A DNA stretch of 64,000 nucleotides, from assembly GCA_022548915.1 (NCBI GenBank), contig JAKZES010000001.1:215769-279768 (forward strand). Direction: 5' to 3'. A program made the translations under genes and the position numbers. The notes under the pieces were generated by a model that had not been told where the DNA came from, did no database searches, and saw nothing but the letters and a program-made list of their open reading frames with translations. Origin of the DNA: Verrucomicrobiaceae bacterium E54. GTDB lineage: Bacteria > Verrucomicrobiota > Verrucomicrobiia > Verrucomicrobiales > Akkermansiaceae. Shown one piece after another: positions 41,457 through 53,556 of this stretch (positions are counted from its first letter, which is position 1; every line of letters starts with the position of its first letter).

Positions 41457-41821
41457 AACGCAGCAACGAAAGGCAGCCCGGGAGTCACCTCGCGTCCGGA
41501 CCGTGGGGCACTACGTCTAGCGATTGGCGATATTTCGATCAAATTTCTCGAATTTCGGCTTTCGAGTGGGGAATCGGGGTCGGTGGTGTCCCGCTGATCC
41601 CGGGCTGGGCCGGGGTCGGAAGGGTCCATGGGGCATGCGGGCGCGGTGTCCCGGGAACGCTGACCGTCCGCCCGCGACGGGAAATGCGCGGCGATGACGC
41701 GATCAGGTGGGCTGAATTTGCTTCCCTCGCTGGCTTTTGTAACTACATTCCGCGCCTTGTTCCGCTTCCTGATCGTCTGGTTGCGGTGTGCGAAAAAAAA
41801 AGCCGAGTTACCCACGACTAC
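41457..41821. promoter_or_regulatory. divergent promoter region of the ExbBD operon and the 3,416-residue protein
   Basis: This 365-bp gap must hold the start signals for both directions. Forward, TTGCTT (41718) and TAACTA (41740) are 16 bp apart and could be -35/-10 boxes; a run of nine A lies at 41793-41801, ~20 bp before the start. Reverse, TTTGAT and TAGACG, 18 bp apart, lie near 41515-41545. All of these are weak matches. No gene is seen here. Confidence 0.3.
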
Positions 41822-44800
41822 ATGAAAAACCCACCCCTCGCGGGCTTTGCCCGCGTGCTCCTCGTTGCGGGGTTCGCAACGGTTTCCGTCCAAGGGCAGG
41901 TCCTCCTTTCCGAAAGCTTCGAGAGTCCTGACGTCGGTGGTCTCGATCCGGTGGATCCCGCCGGATGGCACACCACCGGGCATTCCACGAACCAGAGCCT
42001 GATCGATGTCGACAGCGGGGACTTCACCACGCCCCACGGTTCCCAGGCCCTGCGGAGCTACACCTCGCTGGGTGCGGGCAATTGGTCGCATGCCACGACG
42101 ACCAGCAGCATCCTGAGCGACGGGCTGGCTCCAGATCTGGAGTATTCGCTCACGTTCAATGTGGCCGCCGTTCAGGGACGGCCGCAGGCAGCCTACCGTG
42201 CCGAGTTGCTGGCCATCGACGGTGTGGGCGGGGAGACGGTCCTGGCCTCGGTGACGGCCAAGAATGACGGGAGTTCGGACATGAGCTACGTCGGAAGCCT
42301 TTCCTTCATCGCCGATGCCAGCCACGCGGCATTGCTCGGGCAGCGGGTCGCCGTCCGTCTGGGTATGGACTACGAGTACGACGTTCATGGGGCGAGTTTC
42401 CTGGATCTGCCCCTTTTCGACAACGTCCGGCTGGAAGCGGTCAATCCGCTTCGCCCCTCGCCGACCGACGGGGCAACGGTCCCTGGAGGACTGGTCACCC
42501 TGGGTTGGACCAATCTACCTCCCACGGTCGGAACCGATGTGTGGGTCGATGTCTCGTTCGGCACCGCACCCGACCCGTTGAACAACGGCAACCAGGTGGT
42601 GGTGGCCGAACTGAACGGGCAGAACGAAGTCTCGGTGGAAGTCAATGCACCGGTCGCCGACACGTATTACTGGCAGGTCAGCTCCTATCTCGACGGCGAT
42701 CCCAATGGAACGCCGGTACACAGCCCGGTGTTCACCTTCGTGGTGGTCGATGGGGACAATGACGGCATGCCGGACTCGTACGAGCTGGCCCACACCGATC
42801 CCGCGTCGCCGACGGCCCTGAATCCGGGAGACGACCTCGAGGGTGACGGTCTGACAAACCTTGAGGAGTTCCAGGCAGGCACCGATCCCAACGACTCCGA
42901 CTCCGACGGCGATAATCTGGATGACGGCGCGGAATTGGCCGGCGCGGGAGTGCGCCCGCCAACGGATCCTTCCGATGCGGATACCGATGGCGACGGGATC
43001 GCGGACGATGTCGAAAGCAACACCGGTGTATGGGTCAGTGTGTCCGACCGGGGGACCGACCCGACCCGCACGGACTCGGACGGCGACAACCTTGAAGACG
43101 GGGTGGAAACGAACACCGGGACCTATGTCGATGCCTCCGATACCGGCACGAATCCGGTGAACCCGAACAGCGACGGCGACAATGCCGGTGACTGGTATGA
43201 AATCGTCGCTTCGTTCACGGATCCGACCGATGGCGGCGAACAGCCGGTCACACCGTATCCCTTGCCCGATCCGAGCCCGGCCGATGTCGGACTCAGCGGC
43301 AGGCCGGTCAAAGTCTACATCCTGTCCGGCCAGTCGAACATGGTGGGCTACGGGCAGGTCGCCGGTGATGGCCCGGGGACCCTCGCGACGATGACCGGGG
43401 TTGAGAACAAGTTCCCCAACCTCGTCGATGCTTCCGGCGACTGGTCGGTTTACAATGATGTGTTCTATCGGGGCGTCATCTCCGATGGCGGGTCGGGACC
43501 GATGCAGCCGCTGGTGGCGGGTGACAAGTATGGCCCGGAGTATGGCTTCGGCGTCGTGATGGCCTATCACCACGACGAGCCGGTCCTCGTCATCAAGAGC
43601 AGCATCGGCAACCGCAGCCTCAGCTGGGACTGCCTGCCGCCCGGCAGCCCGTCGTTCGACTGGACCGACGGCTACACCTACGCCGGTTATGGCGACAGCC
43701 CGAACCGCTGGCTGACCGGAACCGGGCCCTCGCCCTTCGTCTGGTATGCCGGCAAGCAGTACGACGACTTCTTCCTCGACGAGGCGGACATGGCTCCGGC
43801 CATGACCTGGACGGATGCCACCCTTTATCCCGGCGGATGCCAGCTCAAGCACAACGGCATCGTCTACAACGCCAAGTCCGAACACACCTCCGCGGCTGAT
43901 TCCGAACCGGGTGTCGGGGCGAACTGGACCACCTTCTGGAGCATCCACTCGGTGGAGAACGTGACCGACGTCCTCGACAACTTCGCGGCCGAGTATCCGC
44001 AGTGGGCGGCGCAGGGATTCGAGATCGCCGGATTCGCCTGGTGGCAGGGCCACAAGGACGGCGGCGAGCAGGGTGCGGGTGCCGCGGGGCTCGCCGCCAC
44101 CACCTACGAGGACAACCTCGTCAACCTGATCGACGAACTCCGCGACTATTATGAAGGCCGTTATCCCGGCAAGATCGTTCCGGACGCTCCCTTCGTGGTG
44201 GCCTCCGTCGGCTTCAATGCCGGCAACTGGGAGGCAGGCAGCAGTGCCGACACGATCTGGAACGCCCAGATGACCGTGGGCGACCCGGTCCGGTACCCGC
44301 TTTACGACGGCAACGTCGCCTCGGTCGACACCACGGGCTACTGGAGGGATAGTAGCGTTTCACCCAGCAACCAGGGCTACCACTACAACTGGAATGCAGA
44401 GACCTACCTGCTGGTCGGCGACGCGATGGGCCGTGCCATGGTCGGGCTGCAGGGCACGACGCCTCCGGTCGCAACCACCGTCCCCGATGTCGTCGGACTG
44501 CCGCAGGCAACGGCCGAGGCGAATCTTCTGGCTGCGAATGTCTTCGCCGGGACCGTCACCAGCCAATCCAGTAAAACCGTGCCTGCGGGGGATGTGATCA
44601 GTCAGAGCCCGGTGAATGGAACCAGCGTGGACGAAGGATCCTACGTGAATCTGGTGGTTTCCAGCGGTCCCGCCGATGTTGTGGCGCCCTCCATCGTTTC
44701 GAAATCCCCTGCGGATGACGCCAGTGGCGTGATTCTTTCCAGCAGCCTGGTCCTGACCTTCGACGAGGACGTCGTGGTCGGAAGCGGGGTCGTCACGCTC

Positions 44801-47800
44801 AAGAACCTCACGGATTCGACCCAGGTCGACATCGACATCACCGATGGATCCCAGGTCTCCATCGGTGGCGACACGGTGACGATCCACCCGTCCTCCGGTC
44901 TGCTCGTGGCCAGGAACTACGCCGTCCGGATCTCGTCCGGAGCCATTGAGGACCTGGCCGGGAATTCCTTCCCCGGCATCGCTGACGACAGCAGCTGGAA
45001 CTTCGCCACCATCCTCACTCCTCCCCCTGCCTTCACCACCCACACGGGATCCGGCGGCGCATTCAACAAGGATACCTGGAACGACCCGACCAAGTGGGAT
45101 TTCGGGGTGCCGGTTGGTCCGATGGACGTGGTGATCGAGGCGGGCAACTACGCCAGCGTGAACTTCTCGGTTTCAGGTGTCGTGCCGCCTGCCTACTCCG
45201 GAGACCTGACCTTGGAGGCCGGTTCGAGGCTGGAGATCGGAAACGGTTCCACGGTGGGTGACCTCAATGCCCTGGGTGACGGCACATGGACATTGAATGC
45301 AGGCACGGATGTGACGCTCCGCTATCCCCAGAACACCGTTCATTCCAATGACATTGTCATGGCGGGTGACGCGACGATCGCCCTCGGCCGATCCACGTCG
45401 GCCCATCGTGCCCACCGGACGCTCACCGGACGCATCACCGGCACCGGGCTCCTCACCATCCATTCATCGAACCAGAATGTCCTCCACCTGCAGGGATTGA
45501 ACACCTGGTCGGGAGGACTCCATGCGGGAGGTGCCGAATCCGAGAACAAGAGGGAAAGTATCGAGGCCGAGGCTCCGGGATCGCTGGGCACGGGCGACGT
45601 GACCATCGACGACGGCATCACCCTCATCATCGATGCGCCGGACGCGATGGGCGATGAGGCGGCCCTCTATCTCATCGGCAACCCGCGCAGTGACATGAGC
45701 GACAAGCTCGTAATGAATGCCGACGACACCATCGCGGAACTCCACATTGACGGGGTTCAGCAACCGGCCGGGAACTACGACAGCTCGGAAAGCTGGTTGT
45801 CCGGAAGCGGAACACTGACCGTCCTCAACTCGGCCGGGCAGGGGAGCCAGATGCTGCTGATCAACGTGGATCCCGCCGACGAGGCGGGCGATGTGTTTGC
45901 GCCCAGCCTTCTCACCGCGACCTTCAACAAGTTGGTGGCATTGGGGACCGGAAACATCACCCTCCGCAACCTGACCGACTCGACGGAAACGGTCATCCCG
46001 ATCGGTGATCCGCGGATCTCCACATCCGGCTACACCCTGATCATCGACCCGGGCAGTGCGCTGACCTGGAACAAGTCCTACGCCGTGCAGATCGATGCCA
46101 CGGCGGTCGACAGCACGACGGGCATCAGCTTCGGCGGGATTGCCGACGACCTGACCTGGAACTTCGACACGCTGCCCGGACATCCCGTGGGTCTGGCCCT
46201 GCAGGGGCTGGAAGACCATATCAACAGCGTCACCCCCTTGACCGGCGCGGAGATCGGAGCGCACCGGACAACGATTCTCGGCGACCCCGGCAGCCTCGAC
46301 GACAGTGCCGCCATGATTCTCTCGGCCCTCGAGACGGTGGAGGCCTATGAGAACACCCATGGGCCGCTCTCGATCGATTTCGACCGCACCAATCCGGTGC
46401 CGGATCCTAACTCCGTCAGTGACCAACTCGACTGGACGATCTTCAAGCTGATGCAGTCCATCATGGATGTGATCTACACGTCCCAGAACCTCGCCCTGCA
46501 CGAAGGCCTGCTGGATGGTTTCCTGTTCCAGTGCTCATCGCATTTCCCGGGCTCCGCGCCGGCTGCGGTTCCCGGCAACGTCCACACCGCCACCATCAGC
46601 GCGACCTTCGAGGACACCTTCGGTCGCAGCACGCAGCAGTGGGAACTGCCCGCGCGGAAGCCGACCGGCACCTACCTGCCTCCTGGCACCATTGCCACCG
46701 TCACCGTGCCGCCGGCCTTGGTGGCGCAGGGTTATCAGATCCGGATCGGGGCCCATTCGTGGGACCACGAGGAAAGGAACCGTCGCTGGGTGAGACGGAT
46801 CGATCGTGCCACGATCACCTACGACATCAATGCCACGACCACGAAGGTCGCCAGTCCGTATGGGGGCGGCATCTACATCGAGGTCCCCTTGGGTGCTTCG
46901 GCCGGGGTGGTCGACGTGGACGTGACCGGTGCGATCCGCTCGCCGTATTTCTCGGCCAAGAGCTTCCACGCCACGACCCTTGACGAGTGGCTCAACACCG
47001 AGCGCAACCACCAGGCTCCGTGGGCCGACTTCCAGAGCGACAAGTTCATGATGCAGGTGCCACGCACCTGGATTTACGCGCTGGATGACCCGGTGACCCT
47101 GATGGCCGAGTGGGACGCCGCGATGGATGCCATGAACGACCTGATGGGCTTCCCGAGGATCCGCGGCAAGGAAACGATGTACTGTCAGGTGGATCTCATC
47201 CTGCGCTCCAGCGTTCATGCGCCGGGTTATCCGGCGGTCAACCAGACGGACGGGAACCCCGCCGACGACACCAAGGGCGGTTATGCCGGAAGCTATCTGG
47301 TCAGGGGACCGAGGAATGGGGCGGACACCGAAATTCACGAGCAGGGCCATGCCTACTTCTTCCCCAAGTTCGGGGGCGAGTCGGAATCGGCGGTCAACTT
47401 CCCCTATGTGGCGGTCCTGCATCGCAGCCTCGGTCTCAGTCTCGACGAGGCCCATGCGAAGTCGCGCGGATTCGGGCCGGCCCGCACGATCGACAACACG
47501 GCGATTGCGTGGATGACGGTCTTCAATTTCTCCCCGCGGGAAGTGGAGATGGCCACGGCCGAGAAGGCCTACCAGCTGAAGGGGCACGCGAAGTTCACCG
47601 ACATCGTCCGTCTGTTCGGTTGGGAGGGGCTCGATGAGTTCTACTATTCCATCATGCTCGATCAGCAGAACGGGGATCCCTATCCCACGTCGGATGACGA
47701 GTTGCTCATCCGCCTCTGTGAAAGCGTCAATCAGGACGTCCGGCCCCTCCTGCACTTCTGGGGCATTTTCCCGTCCGATCCGGAGGCGGTGGAAGCGGCG

Positions 47801-50800
47801 GTCAACGCCGCGGGCCTCACGCCCTCGCCCGAGATCTACCAGCTGCTCAACCACTACAAGTCGCTGGTCCCGGCCAACAATCTGGAGTTCCGCAACTTCG
47901 CGACCAATTGGTGGGGACGCCAGCCAAGCATTGGTGGTGCATGGACGGAGCGCGAACACGCGCGGCAGTGGGATGAGGAAGCGCTCTTCGGCGCGGGTGA
48001 CCAGCAGCGCGCCGAACTCACGACGAATGAGATGTACGTCGAAGCCAGTGCCGCCCAGATCGCGGACCGGGTGCAGGAGATCATCGATCTCTACTTCCCG
48101 CTCGGTGATCCCAACCCCGCCTTCACGCCGGTTCCGAGTCCGAGTCCGATGCAGTTCGCGATCGCGCCGCAGGGCAGGTTCGCCAACTCCGTGAGCATGA
48201 CGGCGATGGCGGCCGCCGGAATCAACGGTCCGTTCGAATACTACTTCGAGAACACCTCCACGGGAGCGAACAGCGGATGGACCGCCTCCAACACCTGGAA
48301 CAACCTCAGCCTCACCGCAGGACAGAGCTACGACTTCCGGGTGAAGGCGCGGAACTCGCTCCTCAATGAGACCGCCTGGTCCGCCGAGGTGAGTGCCGTG
48401 GCCGGCGATGCCGCCCTGCCGGCCATTCCTCCCACTCTGACATCCGCCGGATTTGTGGATGACCGGGGCGGGGCCGCCGTTACCCGGCTGGATCTGGTGA
48501 CCTACACCGTTTCCTTCAGTCAGGACATGGATGCCTCGACGGTGGATGCGGCGGACTTTGCCAACGAGGGCAGCTCCTCGATCACCATCGGCGCGATCAC
48601 CGAGACCTCACCCGGCGTCTTCTTGGTCGAGGTGACGCCGACCACGGCCGGCACCCTGCGGCTGGAGATTTCGGCCGGAGCGGTGCTCCAGGATGCGTTC
48701 GGCACGCCACTGGACACCACCGGCGACATCCGGGACGACACCAGTATTCCCGTCGAGGCCATCACCACCACGGTTCCCGATGTGGTGGGTCTCGCACAGG
48801 CAGCGGCGGAGTCGGATCTTGCCGCGGCCTTCCTCGTGCTCGGCACGGTGACCTCCATGACGAGCGAAACCGTCCCGGCGGGTGATGTCATCAGTCAGAA
48901 CCCGGTCAGTGGTGGCAGTGCGCCGGAAGGCGCGGCGGTTGACCTGGTGGTTTCACTCGGTCCGCCGGACACCACGCCGCCTTCGCTTGTCTCGCTGACT
49001 CCGGCCAACAACTGGACGGAGGTGTCCGTGGCGACCTCGTTGGGCATGGTCTTTGATGAAGCCGTTCAGGCCGGAGTCGGAATCATTGTGATCAAGGACA
49101 GCGGAGGGAATGTGGTGAACACCATGGATGTCCAGGGCGGTGACGTCACCGTGGTGGGCGACACGGTCACCATCATCCCGTCGTCCCTTCTCGCCATCAC
49201 GACGACCTACTACGTCGAGGTCGATGCGGGTGCGATCGAGGACCTCGAAGGCAACGACTACGCCGGGTTCACCGGTCCGGTTACCTGGTCCTTCACAACC
49301 TCCGCGGACAGTCCGCCCTACGTCTATGTCGGTGACAACAACACCAAGAACGACCGGTGGAGCGTGGATGGCAACTGGAACAGCGGCCTGACGCCAAACG
49401 GCGATGTGGACGTCAAGATCGCGGCGGCGAACCCGTGGGTGACCTCCTGGAGCGACGCGACGCCGAGCTACACGGGCAATCTGATGATGGATCCGAACAC
49501 GACGATCCAGATCGGGTGGACGACCAACCGGCCGAACTCCTACAACGCCCTCGGCACGGCGGGCTCGACCGTGATCACCATGGGCGACGGCTGCCTGATC
49601 AAGGGACGGACGAGTGCCTCGCCATACATTCCAGCCATTGTTTTGGAGGGCGATGTGACCTTCAGTCTGGGCGAGTCCACCCAGACACCGGCGAGTCCGA
49701 CCTTCGGGCAGCCGATCAGTGGGCCGCACCGTTTCACGATCCAGTCCAACGCCAGCGGCCCGACCGTCACGATGTCGACCACCCACACCTTCTCGGGTGG
49801 TCTGGTCATCCGTGGGATCGACGGTCGTGGGGGCAACCATGGCACCGTGAAAGCAACGGCGGTTGGATCGCTGGGGGCGGGGGATGTGACGGTTGAATCC
49901 GCCGCCAGCAACAACGGTAGTCTCAAGCTGGAGCTGGATGTCGCAGGTGCGATCGATGCGGGGGCCACGCTGAGTTTGAACGGCGGGGGTCCGTCCGGTG
50001 ACGGCAGCGGCCTTCTGCGGATGGATGCCGACAATATCGTGAACCGGCTCAACGTGGGAGGGTTTCCGTATCCTGCGGGCACTTACGGCCGTGTGGGTTC
50101 GCCGGGAGCACCGGCCAACGAGGTGACCTGGATCGAGGGCGACTCGGTGCTGACGGTGATCAGCGAGCCGGTCGACACCGATCCACCGGTGCTGACGGTG
50201 ACCGACGTGGTTTCGCCGATCACGACGAACCTGTATGTCGGCGACCCGGTGGTGTTCACACTGACCTTCGACGAGGTGGTGTCCACAAGCGTGACGACGG
50301 CGGATTTCGGCAACGCAGGTTCGGCCGGACTCACCATCGACAGCGTTTTGCAGACGGCTCCGAACGTGCTTGAACTGCAGGCGACGACGACGGGCACGGG
50401 TGACCTCACCCTGCAGGTTCTCGGCACGGCGGTGATCGATGATCTGTTTGGAAACAGCCTCGCGGTACCGGTCAATGACGACACCACCTTCACGGTGCTG
50501 GGCGGTTCGCCGCCGAACATCACGATGACGACAGCCGCCGCGGGGGGAGGCGACAGCTGGAACACGGGGACGAACTGGGATTCCGGATTCGCGCCTTTTG
50601 GTGGGTATCCGGCGAGCATTGCCGGCGGAGTGGCGGCAGAGGTTGGCAACTCCGCGACCTTCACGTATTCGGGCGGCCTGACGATGCAGCCGGGCTCGTC
50701 GCTGCGGATCAACAGCACCGGAGGGTCGCAGAACGCTCTGGGGGCGGGAACGATCGCGATGGACTCGGCGACGATTCAGGACGAAACCGGCTTCACGGTG

Positions 50801-52072
50801 ACCTACCCGGCGATCGACCTGACGGGGATCAACGAGTTTCGCTCGCAAAGCAACACAACGCATGGCCAGACGCGCCTCTACTCGGGAGTGATCTCGGGAG
50901 CGGGCAACATGACGCACCTGCTGGACAACCGCGCGATCGTGCGTTTCACGCAGGCAAACACCTTCAGCGGTGGTTTGGTGCTGAATGCCGAGGATCGGTA
51001 CCTGGTCGAGTTCGAGGCGCCGGGCTCGGGTGGAGCGGGCGACGTGACGGTCAATCCGCGCAGCAACGCGGACAACCGCGGAGCGATCCTGAAACTCGAG
51101 GCCAGCGATGTATTCGCGGACACTGCGACGCTGACCTTGGACAGCACGGGGGCCGACAACAGCAATTGGCCAAGCAGCAGCTACAACGGAATCCTGCTCG
51201 AGATGGTCGGAAGCATCACCGATACCATCGAGGAATTGGTGGTGGCGACCGTGCCGCAACCGGCGGGGACCTATGGCCGGACCGGGCTGGGCGGAGTCGA
51301 TCACGAGGTGAGCTGGATCAAGGGCGACGGGATCCTGACGGTGACCGGCGGGGTTGCAGGACCCGGCCCGGTTGCGAGCTTTGAAATCTCGCCGATCGGT
51401 TCTCCGCAGACGGTGGGGATTCCGATCACAGGCATCACGATCACGGCGAAGGATGCCTCCGGTGCGGTTGCGAACGGGTTCACCGGAACTGTCACCTTTG
51501 GCGGCAGCGGCGGATTCAGCGGTGTCTCGGCAAACTTTGTTGCCGGCGAGTTGAGTGGGGTGAGCGTCACGCCGACCGTGGCGGGGAGCGACCTCACCCT
51601 TACCGTTGACGATGGAGCTGGAAGCTTGGGAACGGCGGCAATCTCCACGATCCAGAGCCTCTATCAGGCTTGGGCGGGAGCGGGCGGTGCTTTCGGCGGC
51701 GATGACAACGGCGACGGGGTCGGGAACGGCCTGGCCTGGATGCTGGGAGCCGCGGACCCGAATGTCAGTGCCCTCGGCCTGCTGCCCGCGGCGACCAATC
51801 TTGGCGGCAACCTGGTGCTGACCTTCAAGATGCGGAAGGCGGCAAGCCGTGGGTCGGCCTTGATGAGCGTGCAGCACAGCAGCGACCTGGGTGGCTTGGA
51901 TGCCTGGGTTTCGGTTCCCGTGCCCGAAGCCTCGGGTGGGCCGACCGATGGCGTGACCTTCACGGTGTCGGAGAATGTCACCGATGCGGACTTCAACGAC
52001 GTGGTGGTGACCATCTCCGCCAGTGAGTCGGTGGGCGGCAAGCTCTTCGGCCGGCTTGAAGCGACCGAGTGA
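41822..52072 (+). CDS. giant secreted SGNH esterase - M60 metallopeptidase multidomain protein
   Basis: The 3,416-residue product has a signal peptide ([19 protein letters not shown]). In order: a jelly-roll-like segment; thrombospondin-3/Ca-binding DxDxDG repeats (~312-470; [18 protein letters not shown]); an SGNH domain of the sialate O-acetylesterase type (~495-880; nucleophile Ser in [13 protein letters not shown], His in [11 protein letters not shown]); a PASTA domain (~883-951); an SbsA-type Ig domain; a beta-helix-like stretch; another Ig domain; a peptidase M60-like domain (~1,450-2,020) with zinc motif HEQGH at 1839-1843 and Glu1853 or Glu1855 as third ligand candidate; a second PASTA (~2,317-2,381) and Ig domain; two more beta-helix-like stretches; and the same C-terminal module as the protein at 6790. 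M60 peptidases cleave O-glycosylated proteins such as mucins, and the esterase would remove O-acetyl groups, so a cell-surface glycoprotein- or glycan-degrading machine is likely. Confidence 0.85.
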   Translation: MKNPPLAGFARVLLVAGFATVSVQGQVLLSESFESPDVGGLDPVDPAGWHTTGHSTNQSLIDVDSGDFTTPHGSQALRSYTSLGAGNWSHATTTSSILSDGLAPDLEYSLTFNVAAVQGRPQAAYRAELLAIDGVGGETVLASVTAKNDGSSDMSYVGSLSFIADASHAALLGQRVAVRLGMDYEYDVHGASFLDLPLFDNVRLEAVNPLRPSPTDGATVPGGLVTLGWTNLPPTVGTDVWVDVSFGTAPDPLNNGNQVVVAELNGQNEVSVEVNAPVADTYYWQVSSYLDGDPNGTPVHSPVFTFVVVDGDNDGMPDSYELAHTDPASPTALNPGDDLEGDGLTNLEEFQAGTDPNDSDSDGDNLDDGAELAGAGVRPPTDPSDADTDGDGIADDVESNTGVWVSVSDRGTDPTRTDSDGDNLEDGVETNTGTYVDASDTGTNPVNPNSDGDNAGDWYEIVASFTDPTDGGEQPVTPYPLPDPSPADVGLSGRPVKVYILSGQSNMVGYGQVAGDGPGTLATMTGVENKFPNLVDASGDWSVYNDVFYRGVISDGGSGPMQPLVAGDKYGPEYGFGVVMAYHHDEPVLVIKSSIGNRSLSWDCLPPGSPSFDWTDGYTYAGYGDSPNRWLTGTGPSPFVWYAGKQYDDFFLDEADMAPAMTWTDATLYPGGCQLKHNGIVYNAKSEHTSAADSEPGVGANWTTFWSIHSVENVTDVLDNFAAEYPQWAAQGFEIAGFAWWQGHKDGGEQGAGAAGLAATTYEDNLVNLIDELRDYYEGRYPGKIVPDAPFVVASVGFNAGNWEAGSSADTIWNAQMTVGDPVRYPLYDGNVASVDTTGYWRDSSVSPSNQGYHYNWNAETYLLVGDAMGRAMVGLQGTTPPVATTVPDVVGLPQATAEANLLAANVFAGTVTSQSSKTVPAGDVISQSPVNGTSVDEGSYVNLVVSSGPADVVAPSIVSKSPADDASGVILSSSLVLTFDEDVVVGSGVVTLKNLTDSTQVDIDITDGSQVSIGGDTVTIHPSSGLLVARNYAVRISSGAIEDLAGNSFPGIADDSSWNFATILTPPPAFTTHTGSGGAFNKDTWNDPTKWDFGVPVGPMDVVIEAGNYASVNFSVSGVVPPAYSGDLTLEAGSRLEIGNGSTVGDLNALGDGTWTLNAGTDVTLRYPQNTVHSNDIVMAGDATIALGRSTSAHRAHRTLTGRITGTGLLTIHSSNQNVLHLQGLNTWSGGLHAGGAESENKRESIEAEAPGSLGTGDVTIDDGITLIIDAPDAMGDEAALYLIGNPRSDMSDKLVMNADDTIAELHIDGVQQPAGNYDSSESWLSGSGTLTVLNSAGQGSQMLLINVDPADEAGDVFAPSLLTATFNKLVALGTGNITLRNLTDSTETVIPIGDPRISTSGYTLIIDPGSALTWNKSYAVQIDATAVDSTTGISFGGIADDLTWNFDTLPGHPVGLALQGLEDHINSVTPLTGAEIGAHRTTILGDPGSLDDSAAMILSALETVEAYENTHGPLSIDFDRTNPVPDPNSVSDQLDWTIFKLMQSIMDVIYTSQNLALHEGLLDGFLFQCSSHFPGSAPAAVPGNVHTATISATFEDTFGRSTQQWELPARKPTGTYLPPGTIATVTVPPALVAQGYQIRIGAHSWDHEERNRRWVRRIDRATITYDINATTTKVASPYGGGIYIEVPLGASAGVVDVDVTGAIRSPYFSAKSFHATTLDEWLNTERNHQAPWADFQSDKFMMQVPRTWIYALDDPVTLMAEWDAAMDAMNDLMGFPRIRGKETMYCQVDLILRSSVHAPGYPAVNQTDGNPADDTKGGYAGSYLVRGPRNGADTEIHEQGHAYFFPKFGGESESAVNFPYVAVLHRSLGLSLDEAHAKSRGFGPARTIDNTAIAWMTVFNFSPREVEMATAEKAYQLKGHAKFTDIVRLFGWEGLDEFYYSIMLDQQNGDPYPTSDDELLIRLCESVNQDVRPLLHFWGIFPSDPEAVEAAVNAAGLTPSPEIYQLLNHYKSLVPANNLEFRNFATNWWGRQPSIGGAWTEREHARQWDEEALFGAGDQQRAELTTNEMYVEASAAQIADRVQEIIDLYFPLGDPNPAFTPVPSPSPMQFAIAPQGRFANSVSMTAMAAAGINGPFEYYFENTSTGANSGWTASNTWNNLSLTAGQSYDFRVKARNSLLNETAWSAEVSAVAGDAALPAIPPTLTSAGFVDDRGGAAVTRLDLVTYTVSFSQDMDASTVDAADFANEGSSSITIGAITETSPGVFLVEVTPTTAGTLRLEISAGAVLQDAFGTPLDTTGDIRDDTSIPVEAITTTVPDVVGLAQAAAESDLAAAFLVLGTVTSMTSETVPAGDVISQNPVSGGSAPEGAAVDLVVSLGPPDTTPPSLVSLTPANNWTEVSVATSLGMVFDEAVQAGVGIIVIKDSGGNVVNTMDVQGGDVTVVGDTVTIIPSSLLAITTTYYVEVDAGAIEDLEGNDYAGFTGPVTWSFTTSADSPPYVYVGDNNTKNDRWSVDGNWNSGLTPNGDVDVKIAAANPWVTSWSDATPSYTGNLMMDPNTTIQIGWTTNRPNSYNALGTAGSTVITMGDGCLIKGRTSASPYIPAIVLEGDVTFSLGESTQTPASPTFGQPISGPHRFTIQSNASGPTVTMSTTHTFSGGLVIRGIDGRGGNHGTVKATAVGSLGAGDVTVESAASNNGSLKLELDVAGAIDAGATLSLNGGGPSGDGSGLLRMDADNIVNRLNVGGFPYPAGTYGRVGSPGAPANEVTWIEGDSVLTVISEPVDTDPPVLTVTDVVSPITTNLYVGDPVVFTLTFDEVVSTSVTTADFGNAGSAGLTIDSVLQTAPNVLELQATTTGTGDLTLQVLGTAVIDDLFGNSLAVPVNDDTTFTVLGGSPPNITMTTAAAGGGDSWNTGTNWDSGFAPFGGYPASIAGGVAAEVGNSATFTYSGGLTMQPGSSLRINSTGGSQNALGAGTIAMDSATIQDETGFTVTYPAIDLTGINEFRSQSNTTHGQTRLYSGVISGAGNMTHLLDNRAIVRFTQANTFSGGLVLNAEDRYLVEFEAPGSGGAGDVTVNPRSNADNRGAILKLEASDVFADTATLTLDSTGADNSNWPSSSYNGILLEMVGSITDTIEELVVATVPQPAGTYGRTGLGGVDHEVSWIKGDGILTVTGGVAGPGPVASFEISPIGSPQTVGIPITGITITAKDASGAVANGFTGTVTFGGSGGFSGVSANFVAGELSGVSVTPTVAGSDLTLTVDDGAGSLGTAAISTIQSLYQAWAGAGGAFGGDDNGDGVGNGLAWMLGAADPNVSALGLLPAATNLGGNLVLTFKMRKAASRGSALMSVQHSSDLGGLDAWVSVPVPEASGGPTDGVTFTVSENVTDADFNDVVVTISASESVGGKLFGRLEATE

Positions 52073-52102
52073 CCGGCTTTCCGTGCGGGTCCGTGGTGGG
52101 GG

Positions 52103-52123
52103 CCGCCCCCTGACCGGGGGCGG
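52103..52123. terminator. terminator hairpin between convergent genes
   Basis: CCGCCCCC (52103-52110) pairs with GGGGGCGG (52116-52123) around a TGACC loop. It lies 30 bp after the 3,416-residue protein gene and 16 bp before the end of the sulfatase gene on the other strand. No T-tract follows. Confidence 0.6.
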
Positions 52124-52138
52124 TGTCGGCCGGGCGGG

Positions 52139-53497
52139 TCAGTCGGTCCTGCCCAGTTCCGCGAAGTCCCGGGACCATTCGCGAAGCATTCCACCGAGTT
52201 CCTTCAAGACTTCGGGGTGCTCATCGGCAAGGTTTTGTTTCTCCCAGGGATCTTCGAGCAATTGGTAGAGTTCGGGATCCCCCTTCTTGTTCCATGGTTT
52301 GCCGTTCCCGGCTCCGGCATAGGCGGGTGGGGGAAAATTGGCGGGGTTGTGGAGGATTAGTTTCCAGCGCCCCGCGACGACAAAGACCGATTCCAGATTT
52401 CCGGTGCGATCCGAGACGTCCTTGATGTTGTGGGAGTAGTCGGAGCCAAAGATGGCCTTCCGTTTCTCCAAGGCCTTCTGGTCGCGAAGGTCGAGCCCGG
52501 TCATGGCTTCGGGTGCCTCAAGCCCGGTTGCTTCGAGGATCGTCACGGGAATGTCGATTGACGAGACCACCGTCACCTTGTCCATTCGGGGCTTCAGGGT
52601 TCCGGGCCAGCGCAGCATGATCGGGGTGCGGACACCGCCTTCATGGACATCCTGCTTGGAGAGGGGAGCATAACCTCCGCTTTTCGGATTCTGAATCCAG
52701 CCGTTGTCGGTCACGTAGATGACCAGCGTGTTTTCCGTGAGTCCGCGTTTGTCGAGTTCGTCGAAAAGCTCGCCGCAGGTCTGGTCGAACCACTCGACCA
52801 TCGCATAGTAGCGGGCGACGTGAGGTGAATCCACCTTGGCCTTGTATTTCTCGAAGAGTGCCTTCGGCGGATTGTGAGGGGTGTGGGGCAGGAAGGGCGC
52901 GTGCCAGATGAAAAAGGGCTTTTTCGCCTTATCCGCCTCATCGAGGAAAGAGCGGATCGGTGCGATTCCGTTGCGGGAAACCTCCAACCCGACGTCGCCG
53001 TGCCGTCCGCCCCGGTTCGGATCCCCGTGGGTCATGGCATGGGTGAAGCCGTGTTGCTTCGGGTCGGACTCCCACCACTTGCCGGTCTGAAGGGTGAGAT
53101 AGCCGGCATCCTTGAGCAATCCGGCCAGGCTCGGGCACTTGCTGAAGCCGTCGTAGAGTTGCTGGTGCAGCTTGGCTCCGGATTCGGTGTTGCGAGGCAC
53201 CTTCTTGCCGCCGGCGGCCTCGGAGAGATCGTTGCCGGTGATGCCGTTGCGATGCGGATGAAGTCCGGTGAACAGCGATGCCAGCGAAGGGCGGCACAGC
53301 GGGACGGTGACGTAGCCCCGGGTGAAGGTGACGGATTCCTCGGCGAGACGATCGAGGCGGGGGGTTTCAATGATCTCATGCCCCATGAAACCGTAATCGT
53401 TCCATGACTGGTCGTCCGAGAGGATGAGGATGACGTTGGGCCGGTCGGCGGTCGCGGCGAGAATCGAGGCGAGGAAGAGGAAGACGATACGTTTCAT
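52139..53497 (-). CDS. secreted sulfatase (alkaline-phosphatase superfamily)
   Basis: The 452-residue product has a signal peptide (KRIVFLFLASILAATA), the metal-binding start RPNVILILSDDQSWNDYG, TPRLDRLAEESVTFTRGY, the catalytic region VPLCRPSLASLFTG (Cys68, to be converted to formylglycine), KWWE, DNGW and GGVRTPIMLRWPG. The active-site motif is C-R-P-S-L: the Arg expected four residues after the Cys in the usual CxPSR is Leu72. It is the last gene of a reverse-strand cluster with a DUF1501 protein, a DUF1549/DUF1553 cytochrome and an esterase, which points to breakdown of a sulfated polysaccharide. Confidence 0.9.
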   Translation of the reverse strand: MKRIVFLFLASILAATADRPNVILILSDDQSWNDYGFMGHEIIETPRLDRLAEESVTFTRGYVTVPLCRPSLASLFTGLHPHRNGITGNDLSEAAGGKKVPRNTESGAKLHQQLYDGFSKCPSLAGLLKDAGYLTLQTGKWWESDPKQHGFTHAMTHGDPNRGGRHGDVGLEVSRNGIAPIRSFLDEADKAKKPFFIWHAPFLPHTPHNPPKALFEKYKAKVDSPHVARYYAMVEWFDQTCGELFDELDKRGLTENTLVIYVTDNGWIQNPKSGGYAPLSKQDVHEGGVRTPIMLRWPGTLKPRMDKVTVVSSIDIPVTILEATGLEAPEAMTGLDLRDQKALEKRKAIFGSDYSHNIKDVSDRTGNLESVFVVAGRWKLILHNPANFPPPAYAGAGNGKPWNKKGDPELYQLLEDPWEKQNLADEHPEVLKELGGMLREWSRDFAELGRTD

Positions 53498-53556
53498 GGG
53501 CCGGGAGCGGATACGAAGAGGGGATTGGCGGTTCTGTCAGCGAAGGCCGGGCGGGA

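Noticed and set aside
48953..51877. A 974-codon open frame on the reverse strand.
   Set aside because: Antisense to the 3' part of the 3,416-residue protein; composition is Arg/His-rich shadow sequence with no recognisable domain.
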